DNA of 64,000 nt from Artemisia argyi (lineage: Eukaryota; Streptophyta; Magnoliopsida; Asterales; Asteraceae), in assembly GCA_030686995.1 (NCBI GenBank), contig CM060695.1, positions 95,227,371 through 95,291,370 on the forward strand. Reading direction: 5' to 3'. Shown piece after piece: positions 50,313-63,200 of the stretch. Made by a program: the position numbers and the translations under genes. Within the stretch, counting starts at the first letter, position 1. Every line of letters begins with the position of its first letter. The notes beneath the pieces are model-generated. The model searched no databases, had not been told where the DNA came from, and saw only the letters and a program-made list of their open reading frames with translations.

Positions 50313-50965
50313 AATGCCCTTACACATGAGATTTGCTTGTCCTCAAGCAAATGTGCTTTTATTCTAATCAAAATACAAGTTAGGAGTCATTTAACACTAA
50401 TATAAAAGTAATTGCAACAAATAATCGTTCCACTTTAACCAAAACAAGCACGAAAATTATACACTAGCACCTTACAAATAGTGTTTAGATACTCACATCT
50501 CTCGGGTGTAATAAAGTATATATCACAATATGGAAATGGAAAACATCTCTCACTACCTGTCATAGCAAATAGATTACCATAGGCTTGGGAAAGGATCAAA
50601 CCTCCACCACTTGGCGTAAGCACCTAGGATAAACTATCAAAGAGGTCTTTTAAAGGGTTATAATGTGAGGTGTAGGGATAGGATAAACACGGTTTTGTTG
50701 AATAAAGGCAATATTTACTGGTGGCGAGTTAATCATCTTGGTCAATTACATGTACAATATGGAGTTGCTAAGCCAAGACTCGACTCTACTTAAGCTAATG
50801 AAAATTTATCAAAAACATAAAATAAACATAAAATGAAACGGGATGGTAGTCCGTATGATTTTTTTTTCTTTTTCTTTTTCTATATTTTGCTTCTTTTTTC
50901 TCTTTTTTTCTTTTGTGTGTGTGTGTGTGTGTGTGCGCGCGCATACACTCTTACCCTACCATCCA
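50313..50965 (-). other. Second GP element: PPT and 3' UTR, first part
   Basis: It starts with the PPT (minus strand ATGTGTAAGGGCATT) and runs parallel to 20690-20927 plus 32966-33412, with a T-rich and (GT)n tract at 50858-50940. It is interrupted by Tekay at 50966. Confidence 0.82.
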
Positions 50966-53900
50966 TGTCACACCCCCAAAATACCTGAATGGCAGCGGAA
51001 TGGAATACCTGAGGGTGTAACGGATCATAGCACACAACCAGGATATATTGAACGACCTAAAGTGTCGTTTTAAAAATACGTCGTTTGATTCATTCAAAAG
51101 ATTCAGAGTTATAAAGACATAGGTCCCAAAAGTTAGAAAAGTTTACGGAAACAAGTTTAATACAATCAAACGACATTTGAACATAAGTGCAAGAAAGTCC
51201 GAATGAGCCATATCATCCTTGATACACAATGTGACTCCATGCATGCCATGAGAATATGCCTTAGTTACCTGAGAAATACATTGCGAAAAACGGTCAACAT
51301 AAAGTTGGTGAATAATCATAGGTTTATAAGTAAAATCTAGTGTACATATGCCATAAGTAATGCCAAGAAATAGGATGTCCGGAAAGTATATACATTGGCT
51401 CTTAAGCTCATGACCCCGAAGCTAGACGATACTTGGCCCCAATGAGTGTTTACCAGACACTCTAATAATAAAGACATGAAATGCATTCGTCCCATTTGGA
51501 GCAACCCAAACACGAATGGAGGCATCACCCTCGATAGATCTATCCACTCACTCTCGCTTAGTACCAAAAATTAACGGTCCATGATAATAAAGGGGACTTC
51601 TCAAGACGTGGTAAATAAGACAACTTAAGCAATGTATGAATTTTATACTTAGGCATGTACACAAAAACAAGTAATGCAATGTATTCTCCCCCGTGGGATT
51701 TGAAATCAAAATATAGAATTAAAACGGGGCTATAAAACTCACCTCGAAGTGATGGTACAAAGATGGTGCAATGAGGTAAAAGTAGTCGGGACAATGAGGC
51801 GCGCACACTAGCCGCAACCTAAATGAATAATCGCGATCTAATTAAGATCAAGCCGAAATGAAATGAATGCACATGCACATGATGCTCATACCACTCGTAA
51901 ATTGGAAATACTAGTTATCGTCATGGTAAAATAGTTTCCATACTTAGGAAAAATAGGTCCATTTAGAGAAGTATAAAACTTGTCATATTAACTCGTACGA
52001 AAAAGTTAGCGTTATGTTCCAAGTATCAAAACCTTAGAATGACGTCGTCATGTCGTATAAATATTCCTTCGGGTCGTACGTATTCATTTGATAAGAAAAT
52101 AGTCCTTAGTAACGTTTCTAGAAAATATACCACTTAATACGTACGTTATTATTTTTATTTGTGACCAAAAATATATATATAGTTTTGACGATGTTAAAAT
52201 GGGTATAACTCGGTCGTTTTAAGCTCGTTTTCCTTGTTCTTTATGTCCACGGATTCGTCTTTGTATATACCAGTATATTTTTGACAACTCGGCTCCTTTA
52301 GGTTACATTTAATGCCTCTTTTTACCCATTGAAATCTGCCAAACAGCAAGCAGTTTTTGTGAAAATAGTTTTCGTCGTTAAATTTGCAAAAATCATAACT
52401 CCTTCGTTATAAGCTTGTTTTAGTCCATTCTTTCGCCTAAAGTTTCGTTTTTGAATGTATTTTCTAAATATTTGGTCAAAACTTGGCCACTATCTACTGA
52501 TTTTCCCACGAAATTAAAATAGGGACAGTAGGTATATCAAAAGTTTCAAAAACCATTTTCAAGTCTCCAAACTAGTTCCATCCTCCATCAAACCACTTTC
52601 AAACACCACAAAGCTAATCTAATCCTACCATACACCTTCTTAGGGTGTCATGGGTCCTTAAACATCATCAATCCACTAGGTCTAACAAGGGTTTCTTATG
52701 TGTCCATTTCTAGGGCTTGAAAGTTACATATGTACAAAATAAAGTGATATAAGTTGATGCATGTATGAGATCTTGTAAGAAAAATATATAGACATAATAA
52801 TAGCTTGTAAAAATCATAAAAATGAGTTTGTTAACTTACTTGATGGTTTAGAGAGTTTAAATGATGAAAAACCTACTAATCCTTGAGTTTTTATTTCAAA
52901 ACTCTAACAAGGATGATTATATAAACTAGTTTATACCAAGATCTTGTAAAATTTATACTCCTTGCTCCTTGAACACCCTAGTTCGAATTCACCACAATAG
53001 AAAAGAGAGAAAAAAGTTTACTTGTGCAAGAAAAGTGATTTTTGTGATAAATGAGTGAAAAAAAAGTTTAATATATACTAAGAGACAATAGTTTGGTGAG
53101 TAATTAAGAGGGTTGGTGTAGTTGCAATGTATTAGGACCAAGGGGGGGGGGGGGGGGGGGGTTAGCCGGTCCTAAAGGAGGGAAAAGGGGGGGGGTTTGT
53201 CTTGGGATTAATTAAAAGGTTAGTGTTAGTATTATGTAGTTAAGTTAGGTTTAGGTTTAATCGGGTACCGGGTTTGTTAGAAATAAATTTTATTGAAGTT
53301 ATTCGGGACGTAATAAAGTCGTAAAAATTGTAAAAATATGTCGGGTACAAGTACGGAGAGTTTGGGTAATTATCGTTTAATTTTGTTGAAAACTGTCGTT
53401 GTTAAGTTAAACGTATGATACGTAATAAATAAATTTCCAAAATACCGGGTAATTTAATATTACAATTTTTATATTATAAAAATGAGTATAAAAATATATT
53501 GGGACAATAGTCGGGAGTGTCGGACATGTTAGACATATTTATAGTTCGCGTATTAGTGTTTATTTAAAATAAACGTACGTAAATCGTTAATTGTACCAAA
53601 AGTATAAATTTAATTATCCTACGAGTGGAATAGCATGCAAGTGCCCTAATGATGATATGCAGACTATTTCTAGTCCGTATGAAATGTCCCTGATAATAAT
53701 GCATGAATTCGCTCCTGAACCAATACGGTTACGCGAATTTGAACACTCGTAAACTAAATTTACGACGACATGAGTAATGCACGTGAATAGTGGTTTCCTC
53801 TCGGAAATGAATAGTGTCAACTGAATAGTATATTTTCTGAATGTGTCTCGGAATGTCAAATTGACCTAAAAAATGATGAATAGTAAAACGATGAATAGTG

Positions 53901-53974
53901 ATCGATGAATAGTAATTTGTGAATAGTAGAATGTCAAAGTTTGGAAAAATGACCTGAAATTGTGGGTTGTGACA
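50966..53974 (-). repeat. Tekay 3' LTR
   Basis: It is 3,009 bp and includes a G20 tract at 53142-53161. Near its right edge are seven GAATAGT words (53780-53935). Confidence 0.94.
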
Positions 53975-53991
53975 GTCGCCCATCCAAAAAG
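53975..53991 (-). other. Tekay polypurine tract
   Basis: The minus strand reads TTTTTGGATGGGCGAC against the LTR. Confidence 0.7.
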
Positions 53992-54008
53992 GAATTCAGT
54001 CCCTGAAT

Positions 54009-57000
54009 TCAGTTAGTGTTGGTCTCGGTAATAGGCTCGGTGAAAAGTTGTGGATACTTGCGTCGCATTTGGTCTTCTCGTTCCCAAGTAAACTCGGGTC
54101 CTCTTCGAGAATTCCAGCGAACCTTCACGATCGGAATTCGACTTTGTTTCAACTGTTTGATCTCGCGGTCCATTATTTCAACTGGTTCTTCCACAAAGTT
54201 AAGCTTGTCATCGAGTTGTATTTCTTCTAATGGTATAACGGCAGACTCGTCCGAAAGATATTTCTTGAGGTTCGAAACATGAAACGTGTTGTGTACGTTG
54301 CTAAGTTCTGATGGAAGTTCAAGCTTGTAAGCAACCGGACCAATCCTCTCCAGGATCTTGAATGGCCCAATGTATCTCGGGTTCAACTTCCCGCGTTTTC
54401 CAAATCGTATTACGCCCTTCCAAGGCGAGACTTTCAACATGACTTTTTCTCCGACCTGAAATTCCAATGGTTTGCGTCGAACATCTGCGTAGCTTTTCTG
54501 TCGACTTCTAGCAGTTTCAAGTCTCTCTCGAATCTGAATTATCTTTTCTGTTGTTTCTTGTACCATCTCCGGGCCAGTACATTGTACTTCACCGACTTCG
54601 GCCCAACAAACTGGAGATCGACACTTACGACCATAAAGTGCCTCGAATGGTGCAGCCTTAATGCTCGAATCGTAGCTGTTGTTGTAGGAAAACTCGATCA
54701 ACGGCAAATGGTTAGCCCAACCATTTCCAAAGTCAATCACACATGCTCTAAGCATGTCCTCAAGTGTCTGAATAGTTCTCTCGCTCTGACCATCGGTCTG
54801 AGGATGGTAAGCAGTGCTCATGTCTAAATTGGATCCAAAAGAATCTTGTAATGACCGCCAAAAGTTTGAAGTGAAACGACTATCTCTGTCGGAAATGATG
54901 GAAACTGGTGCACCGTGTCTTGAGACTATTTCCTTGACATAAAGTCTAGCAAGTTGTTCCATTGAATAAGTCTCTCTAATGGGTATGAAATGAGCTGATT
55001 TGGTAAGACGATCAACAATTACCCAAATAGCATCGAAACCTCCTGACGTCTTTGGAAGTTTAGTGACAAAGTCCATAGCAATACGTTCCCATTTCCATTG
55101 TGGAATTTCTGGTTGTTGAAGTAACCCTGATGGTTTCTGGTACTCGGCTTTCACTTTAGCCCAAGTAAGACATTTGCTGACGTACGTAGCTATTTCTGCT
55201 TTCATGTTCGGCCACCAATAAAGCTTCTTGAGATCCTGATAGATCTTATCAGAACCTGGATGAATAGAGTACTTCGACTTGTGTGATTCATGCATAATCA
55301 ATTCTCGCACTCCACCATAGAGTGGTATCCAACTTCGGTCCTTGAAGCATAACACTCCATCTGATCTCTTTACAAAGCCATTTTCGCTTTCTGGCATACC
55401 ATAAAGTTTCTCAAGTGGTCGATTTTCTTCTTTGAGAGCCTCAATCTGAGCTTCTAGAATCTTCGATGGTAATGGCGAAATGATAGTCATTCCCAATGAC
55501 CTAACTCTCAAAGGTTTGAGTCGTTCTTTTCGGCTAAGTGCATCTGCTACAACATTTGCCTTCCCTGGGTGATATCGGATTTCACAATCGTAATCACTCA
55601 ACAATTCTAGCCAACGACGTTGTCTCATATTAAGTTCCTTCTGATCGAGTATATGCTGTAAGCTCTTGTGGTCGGTAAAAATTACACACTTTGTACCATA
55701 AAGGTAGTGTCTCCAAATCTTGAGTGCAAAAACTACCGCACCCAACTCCAAGTCGTGCGTAGTGTAATTCTTCTCGTGTATCTTAAGCTGTCTAGATGCA
55801 TAAGCTATCACTTTCTCGTTTTGCATTAGTACAACTCCAAGTCCTTGATGCGAAGCATCGCAATATACCACGAAGTTTTCAATACCTTCAGGTAGTGACA
55901 AAATCGGTGCGCTACAAAGCTTTTGTTTCAATAATTGAAATGCGGACTCTTGTTTTTCTCCCCACTCGTACTTCTCATTCTTTTGTGTCAGCTTTGTCAA
56001 CGATTTTGCTATCTTAGAAAACCCTTCAATAAACCTTCTGTAATATCCGGCAAGTCCTAGGAATTGACGAATTTCCGTAGGAGACTTGGGCGTAGCCCAA
56101 TCCTTAACTGCCTCGATCTTTGCCGGGTCGACTTGTAAACCTTGGCTATCAATAACATGACCAAGAAATTGAACTCTTCGTATCCAAAAATCACACTTAG
56201 AAAACTTGGCATACAATTGCTCCTTCTTGAGTAGTTCCAGGATTGTTCTGAGGTGTTCTTCGTGATCTTCCTTACTCTTGGAATAAATCAAGATATCGTC
56301 AATGAATACGATCACAAACTTATCAAGATACGGTTTGCACACCCTATTCATGAGATCCATAAATACCGCAGGTGCGTTGGTTAATCCAAAAGGCATCACT
56401 TGAAATTCATAATGACCATAGCGGGTTCTAAATGCCGTCTTCGGGATATCCTCTTCCCGAACTTTAAGTTGATGGTAACCGGATCTTAAATCAATCTTGG
56501 AATAAAAACTAGAACCTTGTAACTGGTCGAACAAGTCATCAATTCTGGGGAGTGGATAACGGTTCTTCACCGTTACCTTGTTCAGCTCACGATAGTCAAT
56601 GCACATTCTGAAAGTTCCGTCCTTCTTCTTCACAAACAAAACCGGCACTCCCCAAGGCGAGGAACTCGGTCTAATGAATCCTTTGTCCAAAAGTTCTTGT
56701 AATTGATTCGACAATTCTTGCATTTCCGAAGGTGCAAGTCTATACGGTGCTCGTGCAATTGGTGCAGCTCCTGGCACTAATTCAATTTGAAACTCAACTT
56801 GGCGTGTAGGCGGAAGTCCTGGCAATTCTTCCGAAAAAACTTCCTGAAATTCCTTAACAATTGGCACATCTTCAAGTCGTTTCTCATCCGACTTCTTCTC
56901 CGTGATGTGAGCCAAGAATGCATAACAACCCTTCTTTATGTACTTCTCGGTCTTAATGCACGATATAATACTGAGTCTAGTTCCACTTCGCTCTCCGCGA

Positions 57001-57866
57001 ACAACCAAAGTTTCACCGTTATAAGGAAGGTGAACAACTTTCTCATCACAAATAATTCTCGCTCGATGCCGAGATAACCAATCCATACCGATCACAACGT
57101 CGAAACTTCCAAGTTCTACGGGCATAAGGTCTATATTGAATGGATGGTCTAGGAAATTTATGGTGCAACCACGGACAATAGTGTTGGTGTTAACTAAAGA
57201 CCCATCGGCTAATTCGACGATATAGGAAATGTCTAATGGGGTCGGTTCTATGTTAAGTAAAGGTGGAAATGCAATAGAAACAAAACTTCTATCCGCTCCT
57301 GAATCAAATAAAATGGATGCATAACGATTATTAACGAGGAACGTACCCGCAACAACATTCGGGTCTTCTTTGACATCGTCTCCTCCCATAACATAAGCTC
57401 TTCCTCGAGCCCTTCCATCTTGATTCCCAGTTCCTTGATTCTTCTTCTTTGGGCACTCATTCTTAAAGTGTCCAAGTTCTCCACAGCCAAAACATGTTAC
57501 CGGTGGTTTCTGATTGTCACCCACGATTGGAAGTCTACAATCTTTGATGTGGTGACCAAGCTTCTTGCAATTGCCACACAAATCTGGACAACGACCTGGG
57601 TTATGATGCTTCTGACACCTTTCACATTTAGGTAAGTTACCAGTGTAACCTTTCCTTTCAGTCGGCCCTGCAGCATAGGCCCTTGCCACTTCTTGTCTCT
57701 TAGGTGGCGGCTGAACAGCGTTTCCACCTTGGTTGTAATCAAACCTTCTCTTGTTGTTGTTGTTATTGTTTGAATTGTTGTTTCGGTTATTGGGATAGTT
57801 GCGGTTCCGATTGTTGTTATAGTTGTTGTTGTTCCGAGTGTTGGTGTAGTTGGTGTTGTTTGAACG
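54009..57866 (-). CDS. Tekay Pol with nucleocapsid knuckles and chromodomain
   Basis: The frame is open from just after the TAG at 57869-57867 to 54009 (1,285 residues) and in register with Gag. Numbering from the GTG at 57689: two CCHC knuckles ([14 protein letters not shown] about 38-51, [14 protein letters not shown] about 66-79), protease with DSGAD at 129-133, RT with [11 protein letters not shown] near 461, RNase H ([16 protein letters not shown]), integrase zinc part and core ([39 protein letters not shown]), and a C-terminal chromodomain ([19 protein letters not shown]). The chromodomain marks it as a chromovirus, which targets heterochromatin in known members. No start codon lies directly after the TAG, so expression needs Gag fusion or readthrough. 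Confidence 0.93.
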   Translation of the reverse strand, partial: RSNNTNYTNTRNNNNYNNNRNRNYPNNRNNNSNNNNNNKRRFDYNQGGNAVQPPPKRQEVARAYAAGPTERKGYTGNLPKCERCQKHHNPGRCPDLCGNCKKLGHHIKDCRLPIVGDNQKPPVTCFGCGELGHFKNECPKKKNQGTGNQDGRARGRAYVMGGDDVKEDPNVVAGTFLVNNRYASILFDSGADRSFVSIAFPPLLNIEPTPLDISYIVELADGSLVNTNTIVRGCTINFLDHPFNIDLMPVELGSFDVVIGMDWLSRHRARIICDEKVVHLPYNGETLVVRGERSGTRLSIISCIKTEKYIKKGCYAFLAHITEKKSDEKRLEDVPIVKEFQEVFSEELPGLPPTRQVEFQIELVPGAAPIARAPYRLAPSEMQELSNQLQELLDKGFIRPSSSPWGVPVLFVKKKDGTFRMCIDYRELNKVTVKNRYPLPRIDDLFDQLQGSSFYSKIDLRSGYHQLKVREEDIPKTAFRTRYGHYEFQVMPFGLTNAPAVFMDLMNRVCKPYLDKFVIVFIDDILIYSKSKEDHEEHLRTILELLKKEQLYAKFSKCDFWIRRVQFLGHVIDSQGLQVDPAKIEAVKDWATPKSPTEIRQFLGLAGYYRRFIEGFSKIAKSLTKLTQKNEKYEWGEKQESAFQLLKQKLCSAPILSLPEGIENFVVYCDASHQGLGVVLMQNEKVIAYASRQLKIHEKNYTTHDLELGAVVFALKIWRHYLYGTKCVIFTDHKSLQHILDQKELNMRQRRWLELLSDYDCEIRYHPGKANVVADALSRKERLKPLRVRSLGMTIISPLPSKILEAQIEALKEENRPLEKLYGMPESENGFVKRSDGVLCFKDRSWIPLYGGVRELIMHESHKSKYSIHPGSDKIYQDLKKLYWWPNMKAEIATYVSKCLTWAKVKAEYQKPSGLLQQPEIPQWKWERIAMDFVTKLPKTSGGFDAIWVIVDRLTKSAHFIPIRETYSMEQLARLYVKEIVSRHGAPVSIISDRDSRFTSNFWRSLQDSFGSNLDMSTAYHPQTDGQSERTIQTLEDMLRACVIDFGNGWANHLPLIEFSYNNSYDSSIKAAPFEALYGRKCRSPVCWAEVGEVQCTGPEMVQETTEKIIQIRERLETARSRQKSYADVRRKPLEFQVGEKVMLKVSPWKGVIRFGKRGKLNPRYIGPFKILERIGPVAYKLELPSELSNVHNTFHVSNLKKYLSDESAVIPLEEIQLDDKLNFVEEPVEIMDREIKQLKQSRIPIVKVRWNSRRGPEFTWEREDQMRRKYPQLFTEPITETNTN

Positions 57867-58601
57867 CTAGTTGTTGTTGACAGCAGATTTTCCTTTTACC
57901 ACTTGGACCATGAGTTTCTGGGTTATACGAATAGCCTCTTCCATTGATTGAGGGTCAAAAGAAATCACATCTCCTCGAACACTTTCGGGCAATCCACCAA
58001 CAAAGTTTTCCATCTTTTTCTCATCATCGGGAACCATAGTTGGACATAGTGCAGCCAACTCCTGAAATCTCCTGAAATAAGTCTCAATGTCATCACCTTT
58101 AGTCACAAGCTCATAAAATTCCGTTTCCATCTTTTGCACCTCGGTACGAGGGCAAAACTTCTTTGTCATCAATTTCTTGAATTCCTCCCAAGTAAGCTTG
58201 TGAGCATTTTCCATACCAATCGGCTGAGCATACGAATTCCACCAAGACATAGCTTCATCAAGAAGCATACCCGTAGCAAATTTTACTTTGCTGACGTCCG
58301 GGCATCCGCACATGAGAAATACATTCTCAGTCTTTTCAAACCAGTGGATTAAAGCAACCGCTCCTTCAGTGCCCTTAAATTTGATAGGATCACTAATCTT
58401 GAAATCTTTCCATGTACATTCCCTCTTATTAGTGGGTGGTTCAACCGTCCCTGTATTAGAAGCAGTCTCAGCATCCCTAGCAGCAACCTCAGCTCTCTCA
58501 ATCACTAGAGCTTCTGCAATACTATCCCTAACCAACTTGCGGATAGCGGCTTGAGTCATAGCGGGTGTTTCTGGTGCAGTCTTACTCTTCCTTGGTGCCA
58601 T
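57867..58601 (-). CDS. Tekay Gag, 244 residues to an in-frame TAG
   Basis: It starts MAPRKSKTAPETPAMTQAAI. The Gag core is at about 70-200 (WKDFKISDPIKFKGTEGAVA, WFEKTENVF, WEEFKKLMTKKFCP, YFRRFQELAALCP). It ends KGKSAVNNN-TAG, and the next codons continue an Asn-rich linker in the same frame into the zinc knuckles of the pol frame. In related elements Gag and Pol are often one frame, so the stop is either a recent nonsense change or a recoding site. The basic start and the position about 16 bases after the noncoding spacer support the chosen ATG. Confidence 0.92.
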   Translation of the reverse strand: MAPRKSKTAPETPAMTQAAIRKLVRDSIAEALVIERAEVAARDAETASNTGTVEPPTNKRECTWKDFKISDPIKFKGTEGAVALIHWFEKTENVFLMCGCPDVSKVKFATGMLLDEAMSWWNSYAQPIGMENAHKLTWEEFKKLMTKKFCPRTEVQKMETEFYELVTKGDDIETYFRRFQELAALCPTMVPDDEKKMENFVGGLPESVRGDVISFDPQSMEEAIRITQKLMVQVVKGKSAVNNN

Positions 58602-58678
58602 ATTTCTGATAAATCACAATGGAAATAACCATGAGAAAAATCATAATAGAAATAGTCATCGAACCAAAGATGTACACC

Positions 58679-58862
58679 CACAACATGTATATATATACAA
58701 CCACAACAAGTATAAATACAACCACGACATGTACGAATACAACCACAATCTGTCTAGATATCACCACGACAAGTATATATACAACCACAACAACCACGAC
58801 ACGTATATATACAACCACAACAACCACGACACGTATAGATACAACCACAACCTGTACAATGC
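58679..58862. repeat. 21/30-bp tandem repeats between Tekay gag and the upstream ORF
   Basis: About seven units of 21 bp, some extended to 30 bp, contain TACAACCACAACA and CACGACA words. Unit lengths are multiples of three, so several frames stay open across it, but no conserved protein is implied. Confidence 0.8.
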
Positions 58863-59100
58863 GATAATAATAAAGAGCAACCACGAAACATCATAAATAT
58901 AATCACAACACATGAATATAATACATGAAAATTTCGGCCTACATGGACCGATATAATATATAGCACAACATTTCCAACATAGTAGAGTCGCACTTGCTAT
59001 ATTTGTTTGTACAACAACCAAAAGACTACAAGTTCTTGAACTATGTCCCACATCCCGGGACTAGGAAAATAATAAAAGCTAATATAATACCAGTCTACGT

Positions 59101-60054
59101 CTAGGCTCCTCCAGGTGCTCTAGATGGTCCAGGCTCTCCCCTCAAGCGGCGAATCTCACGATCCATCGCAACCACGATCTCCTCAAGATGCTGGACTCGT
59201 AACTGAAAAGAAGCATCCCTGCGCTCCAAAATAACCAACCTCTCTCGAAGCAAAGTCAACTGGTCTACCTGCTCCCACTGAGTCTCCTGTGTCGCCTGAG
59301 CTCTATCTCGAATCTCAGGTAACTCATCCCTAAGTAGCTCAATCTCCTCCTGGTGCCTCAACTGTCGTGCCTCGAGTCCATGGTAAGACACATCAATACC
59401 AACTCTACCCTGAATCAAATCCTCAACCTGCTCCTCTACAGCCTCAAATCGAGTGGTAATAATCTCGTCAACTCTATACCCCAAACTGTCGACTTGCTCC
59501 TGCTGAGCATCAAACTGATCCTCTAGTGTAACGGCTGTAGGATCCCTAGCTGTAGCCGCTCTCGAGCTCTCACCTATGTGGTATACGGGTGGTGGTGAAA
59601 GGTCAGCAGTCTCGGTAATGGGTGAATCTGGGGTGGTAAGCCTTGCACGTTTCCTGAGCGGCAAGAGTGAGGTAGGTACAGGAGTAGTAATGGGTATGGC
59701 TGGTGGTGGTGGTGTAGGCACAGTAGGACTAGGGAGGGTCCTATAAGTAGATGTAGCATAACGAACTCTCTTCCTAGCAGTCTGGATAGTCTTATCCCTA
59801 GGAAACATAAGTCTCGGCTCTGAATGGATAGTAGTAGTAGGAGATGATGGCATGTCAGTGGGTACAGTAGGATGGACATGGGGAGTAGGAGCCGTCTCCT
59901 CCTCCTCGAAAGGTTCGGTATCATCATCAGATGCCAAGAGTGGCAACTCAGGTGTAGGGGAAACAAATGGTGAAACAGCAGTGGAGGACACAGAGCCCTC
60001 ATCATCAGAATCTGATATAGTGTAAAGTATGACAGTGTCGGGATTCGAAGACAT
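59101..60054 (-). CDS. Extra ORF upstream of Tekay gag, acidic and coiled coil, 317 residues
   Basis: It starts MSSNPDTVILYTISDSDDEG. Residues 1-60 are acidic and Ser-rich, 60-165 Pro/Thr-rich with a basic RKRVRYATST patch, and 172-310 a predicted coiled coil with many Leu/Glu/Arg heptads (HQEEIELLRDELPEIRDRAQ, LLRERLVILERRDASFQLRV). It has no enzyme motif and is read in the same direction as gag, about 500 bp upstream of it. I recall similar extra ORFs in Asteraceae Ty3 elements but no assigned function. It could be a structural or RNA-binding accessory; that is speculation. The open frame in a near-perfect element argues that it is real. Confidence 0.75.
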   Translation of the reverse strand: MSSNPDTVILYTISDSDDEGSVSSTAVSPFVSPTPELPLLASDDDTEPFEEEETAPTPHVHPTVPTDMPSSPTTTIHSEPRLMFPRDKTIQTARKRVRYATSTYRTLPSPTVPTPPPPAIPITTPVPTSLLPLRKRARLTTPDSPITETADLSPPPVYHIGESSRAATARDPTAVTLEDQFDAQQEQVDSLGYRVDEIITTRFEAVEEQVEDLIQGRVGIDVSYHGLEARQLRHQEEIELLRDELPEIRDRAQATQETQWEQVDQLTLLRERLVILERRDASFQLRVQHLEEIVVAMDREIRRLRGEPGPSRAPGGA

Positions 60055-60207
60055 GACTCTGTGATAATCAAGGTGAAATGAAAATAAATAACTCGCAATA
60101 TGGAATCACCTGAAATAAGTAAATATACACTTATGATGAAATGATGATATGCTATGATGGTGTGGTTATAGTCTAGGGTCCATGATGCAACCTAGTTCGC
60201 TATAACC

Positions 60208-60224
60208 TTAGCTCTGGTACCAAT
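60208..60224 (-). other. Tekay primer-binding site
   Basis: The minus strand reads TTGGTACCAGAGCTAAG next to the LTR end. It resembles the initiator-Met site TGGTATCAGAGC. Confidence 0.75.
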
Positions 60225-60225
60225 C

Positions 60226-63200
60226 TGTCACACCCCCAAAATACCTGAATGGCAGCGGAATGGAATACCTGAGGGTGTAACGGATCATAGCACACAACCA
60301 GGATATATTGAACGACCTAAAGTGTCGTTTTAAAAATACGTCGTTTGATTCATTCAAAAGATTCAGAGTTATAAAGACATAGGTCCCAAAAGTTAGAAAA
60401 GTTTACGGAAACAAGTTTAATACAATCAAACGACATTTGAACATAAGTGCAAGAAAGTCCGAATGAGCCATATCATCCTTGATACACAATGTGACTCCAT
60501 GCATGCCATGAGAATATGCCTTAGTTACCTGAGAAATACATTGCGAAAAACGGTCAACATAAAGTTGGTGAATAATCATAGGTTTATAAGTAAAATCTAG
60601 TGTACATATGCCATAAGTAATGCCAAGAAATAGGATGTCCGGAAAGTATATACATTGGCTCTTAAGCTCATGACCCCGAAGCTAGACGATACTTGGCCCC
60701 AATGAGTGTTTACCAGACACTCTAATAATAAAGACATGAAATGCATTCGTCCCATTTGGAGCAACCCAAACACGAATGGAGGCGTCACCCTCGATAGATC
60801 TATCCACTCACTCTCGCTTAGTACCAGAAATTAACGGTCCATGATAATAAAGGGGACTTCTCAAGACGTGGTAAATAAGACAACTTAAGCAATGTATGAA
60901 TTTTATACTTAGGCATGTACACAAAAACAAGTAATGCAATGTATTCTCCCCCGTGGGATTTGAAATCAAAATATAGAATTAAAACGGGGCTATGAAACTC
61001 ACCTCGAAGTGATGGTACAAAGATGGTGCAATGAGGTAAAAGTAGTCGGGACAATGAGGCGCGCACACTAGCCGCAACCTAAATGAATAATCGCGATCTA
61101 ATTAAGATCAAGCCGAAATGAAATGAATGCACATGCACATGATGCTCATACCACTCGTAAATTGGAAATACTAGTTATCGTCATGGTAAAATAGTTTCCA
61201 TACTTAGGAAAAATAGGTCCATTTAGAGAAGTATAAAACTTGTCATATTAACTCGTACGAAAAAGTTAGCGTTATGTTCCAAGTATCAAAACCTTAGAAT
61301 GACGTCGTCATGTCGTATAAATATTCCTTCGGGTCGTACGTATTCATTTGATAAGAAAATAGTCCTTAGTAACGTTTCTAGAAAATATACCACTTAATAC
61401 GTACGTTATTATTTTTATTTGTGACCAAAAATATATATATAGTTTTGACGATGTTAAAATGGGTATAACTCGGTCGTTTTAAGCTCGTTTTCCTTGTTCT
61501 TTATGTCCACGGATTCGTCTTTGTATATACCAGTATATTTTTGACAACTCGGCTCCTTTAGGTTACGTTTAATGCCTCTTTTTACCCATTGAAATCTGCC
61601 AAACAGCAAGCAGTTTTTGTGAAAATAGTTTTCGTCGTTAAATTTGCAAAAATCATAACTCCTTCGTTATAAGCTTGTTTTAGTCCATTCTTTCGCCTAA
61701 AGTTTCGTTTTTGAATGTATTTTCTAAATATTTGGTCAAAACTTGGCCACTATCTACTGATTTTCTCACGAAATTAAAATAGGGACAGTAGGTATATCAA
61801 AAGTTTCAAAAACCATTTTCAAGTCTCCAAACTAGTTCCATCCTCCATCAAGCCACTTTCAAACACCACAAAGCTAATCTAATCCTACCATACACCTTCT
61901 TAGGGTGTCATGGGTCCTTAAACATCATCAATCCACTAGGTCTAACAAGGGTTTCTTATGTGTCCATTTCTAGGGCTTGAAAGTTACATATGTACAAAAT
62001 AAAGTGATATAAGTTGATGCATGTATGAGATCTTGTAAGAAAAATATATAGACATAATAATAGCTTGTAAAAATCATAAAAATGAGTTTGTTAACTTACT
62101 TGATGGTTTAGAGAGTTTAAATGATGAAAAACCTACTAATCCTTGAGTTTTTATTTCAAAACTCTAACAAGGATGATTATATAAACTAGTTTATACCAAG
62201 ATCTTGTAAAATTTATACTCCTTGCTCCTTGAACACCCTAGTTCGAATTCACCACAAGAGAAAAGAGAGAAAAAAGTTTACTTGTGCAAGAAAAGTGATT
62301 TTTGTGATAAATGAGTGAAAAAAAAGTTTAATATATACTAAGAGACAATAGTTTGGTGAGTAATTAAGAGGGTTGGTGTAGTTGCAATGTATTAGGACCA
62401 AGGGGGGGGGGGGGGGGGGGTTGGCCGGTCCTAAAGGAGGGAAAAGGGGGGGGTTTGTCTTGGGATTAATTAAATGGTTAGTGTTAGTATTATGTAGTTA
62501 AGTTAGGTTTAGGTTTAATCGGGTACCGGGTTTGTTAGAAATAAATTTTATTGAAGTTATTCGGGACGTAATAAAGTCGTAAAAATTGTAAAAATATGTC
62601 GGGTACAAGTACAGAGAGTTTGGGTAATTATCGTTTAATTTTGTTGAAAACTGTCGTTGTTAAGTTAAACGTATGATACGTAATAAATAAATTTCCAAAA
62701 TACCGGGTAATTTAATATTACAATTTTTATATTATAAAAATGAGTATAAAAATATATTGGGACAATAGTCGGGAGTGTCGGACATGTTAGACATATTTAT
62801 AGTTCGCGTATTAGTGTTTATTTAAAATAAACGTACGTAAATCGTTAATTGTACCAAAAGTATAAATTTAATTATCCTACGAGTGGAATAGCATGCAAGT
62901 GCCCTAATGATGATATGCAGACTATTTCTAGTCCGTATGAAATGTCCCTGATAATAATGCATGAATTCGCTCCTGAACCAATACGGTTACGCGAATTTGA
63001 ACACTCGTAAACTAAATTTACGACGACATGAGTAATGCACGTGAATAGTGGTTTCCTCTCGGAAATGAATAGTGTCAACTGAATAGTATATTTTCTGAAT
63101 GTGTCTCGGAATGTCAAATTGACCTCAAAAATGATGAATAGTAAAACGATGAATAGTGATCGATGAATAGTAATTTGTGAATAGTAGAATGTCGAAGTTT

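Noticed and set aside
50966..51806. Small ORFs repeated at 51337 and 60597, 51558 and 60818
   Set aside because: Both pairs are inside the duplicate Tekay LTRs and have no conserved protein character.
58679..58862. Regular repeats that could suggest a CRISPR array
   Set aside because: There are no unique spacers; units are adjacent variants of one 21/30-bp sequence in a plant retrotransposon. The same holds for 16057-16175.
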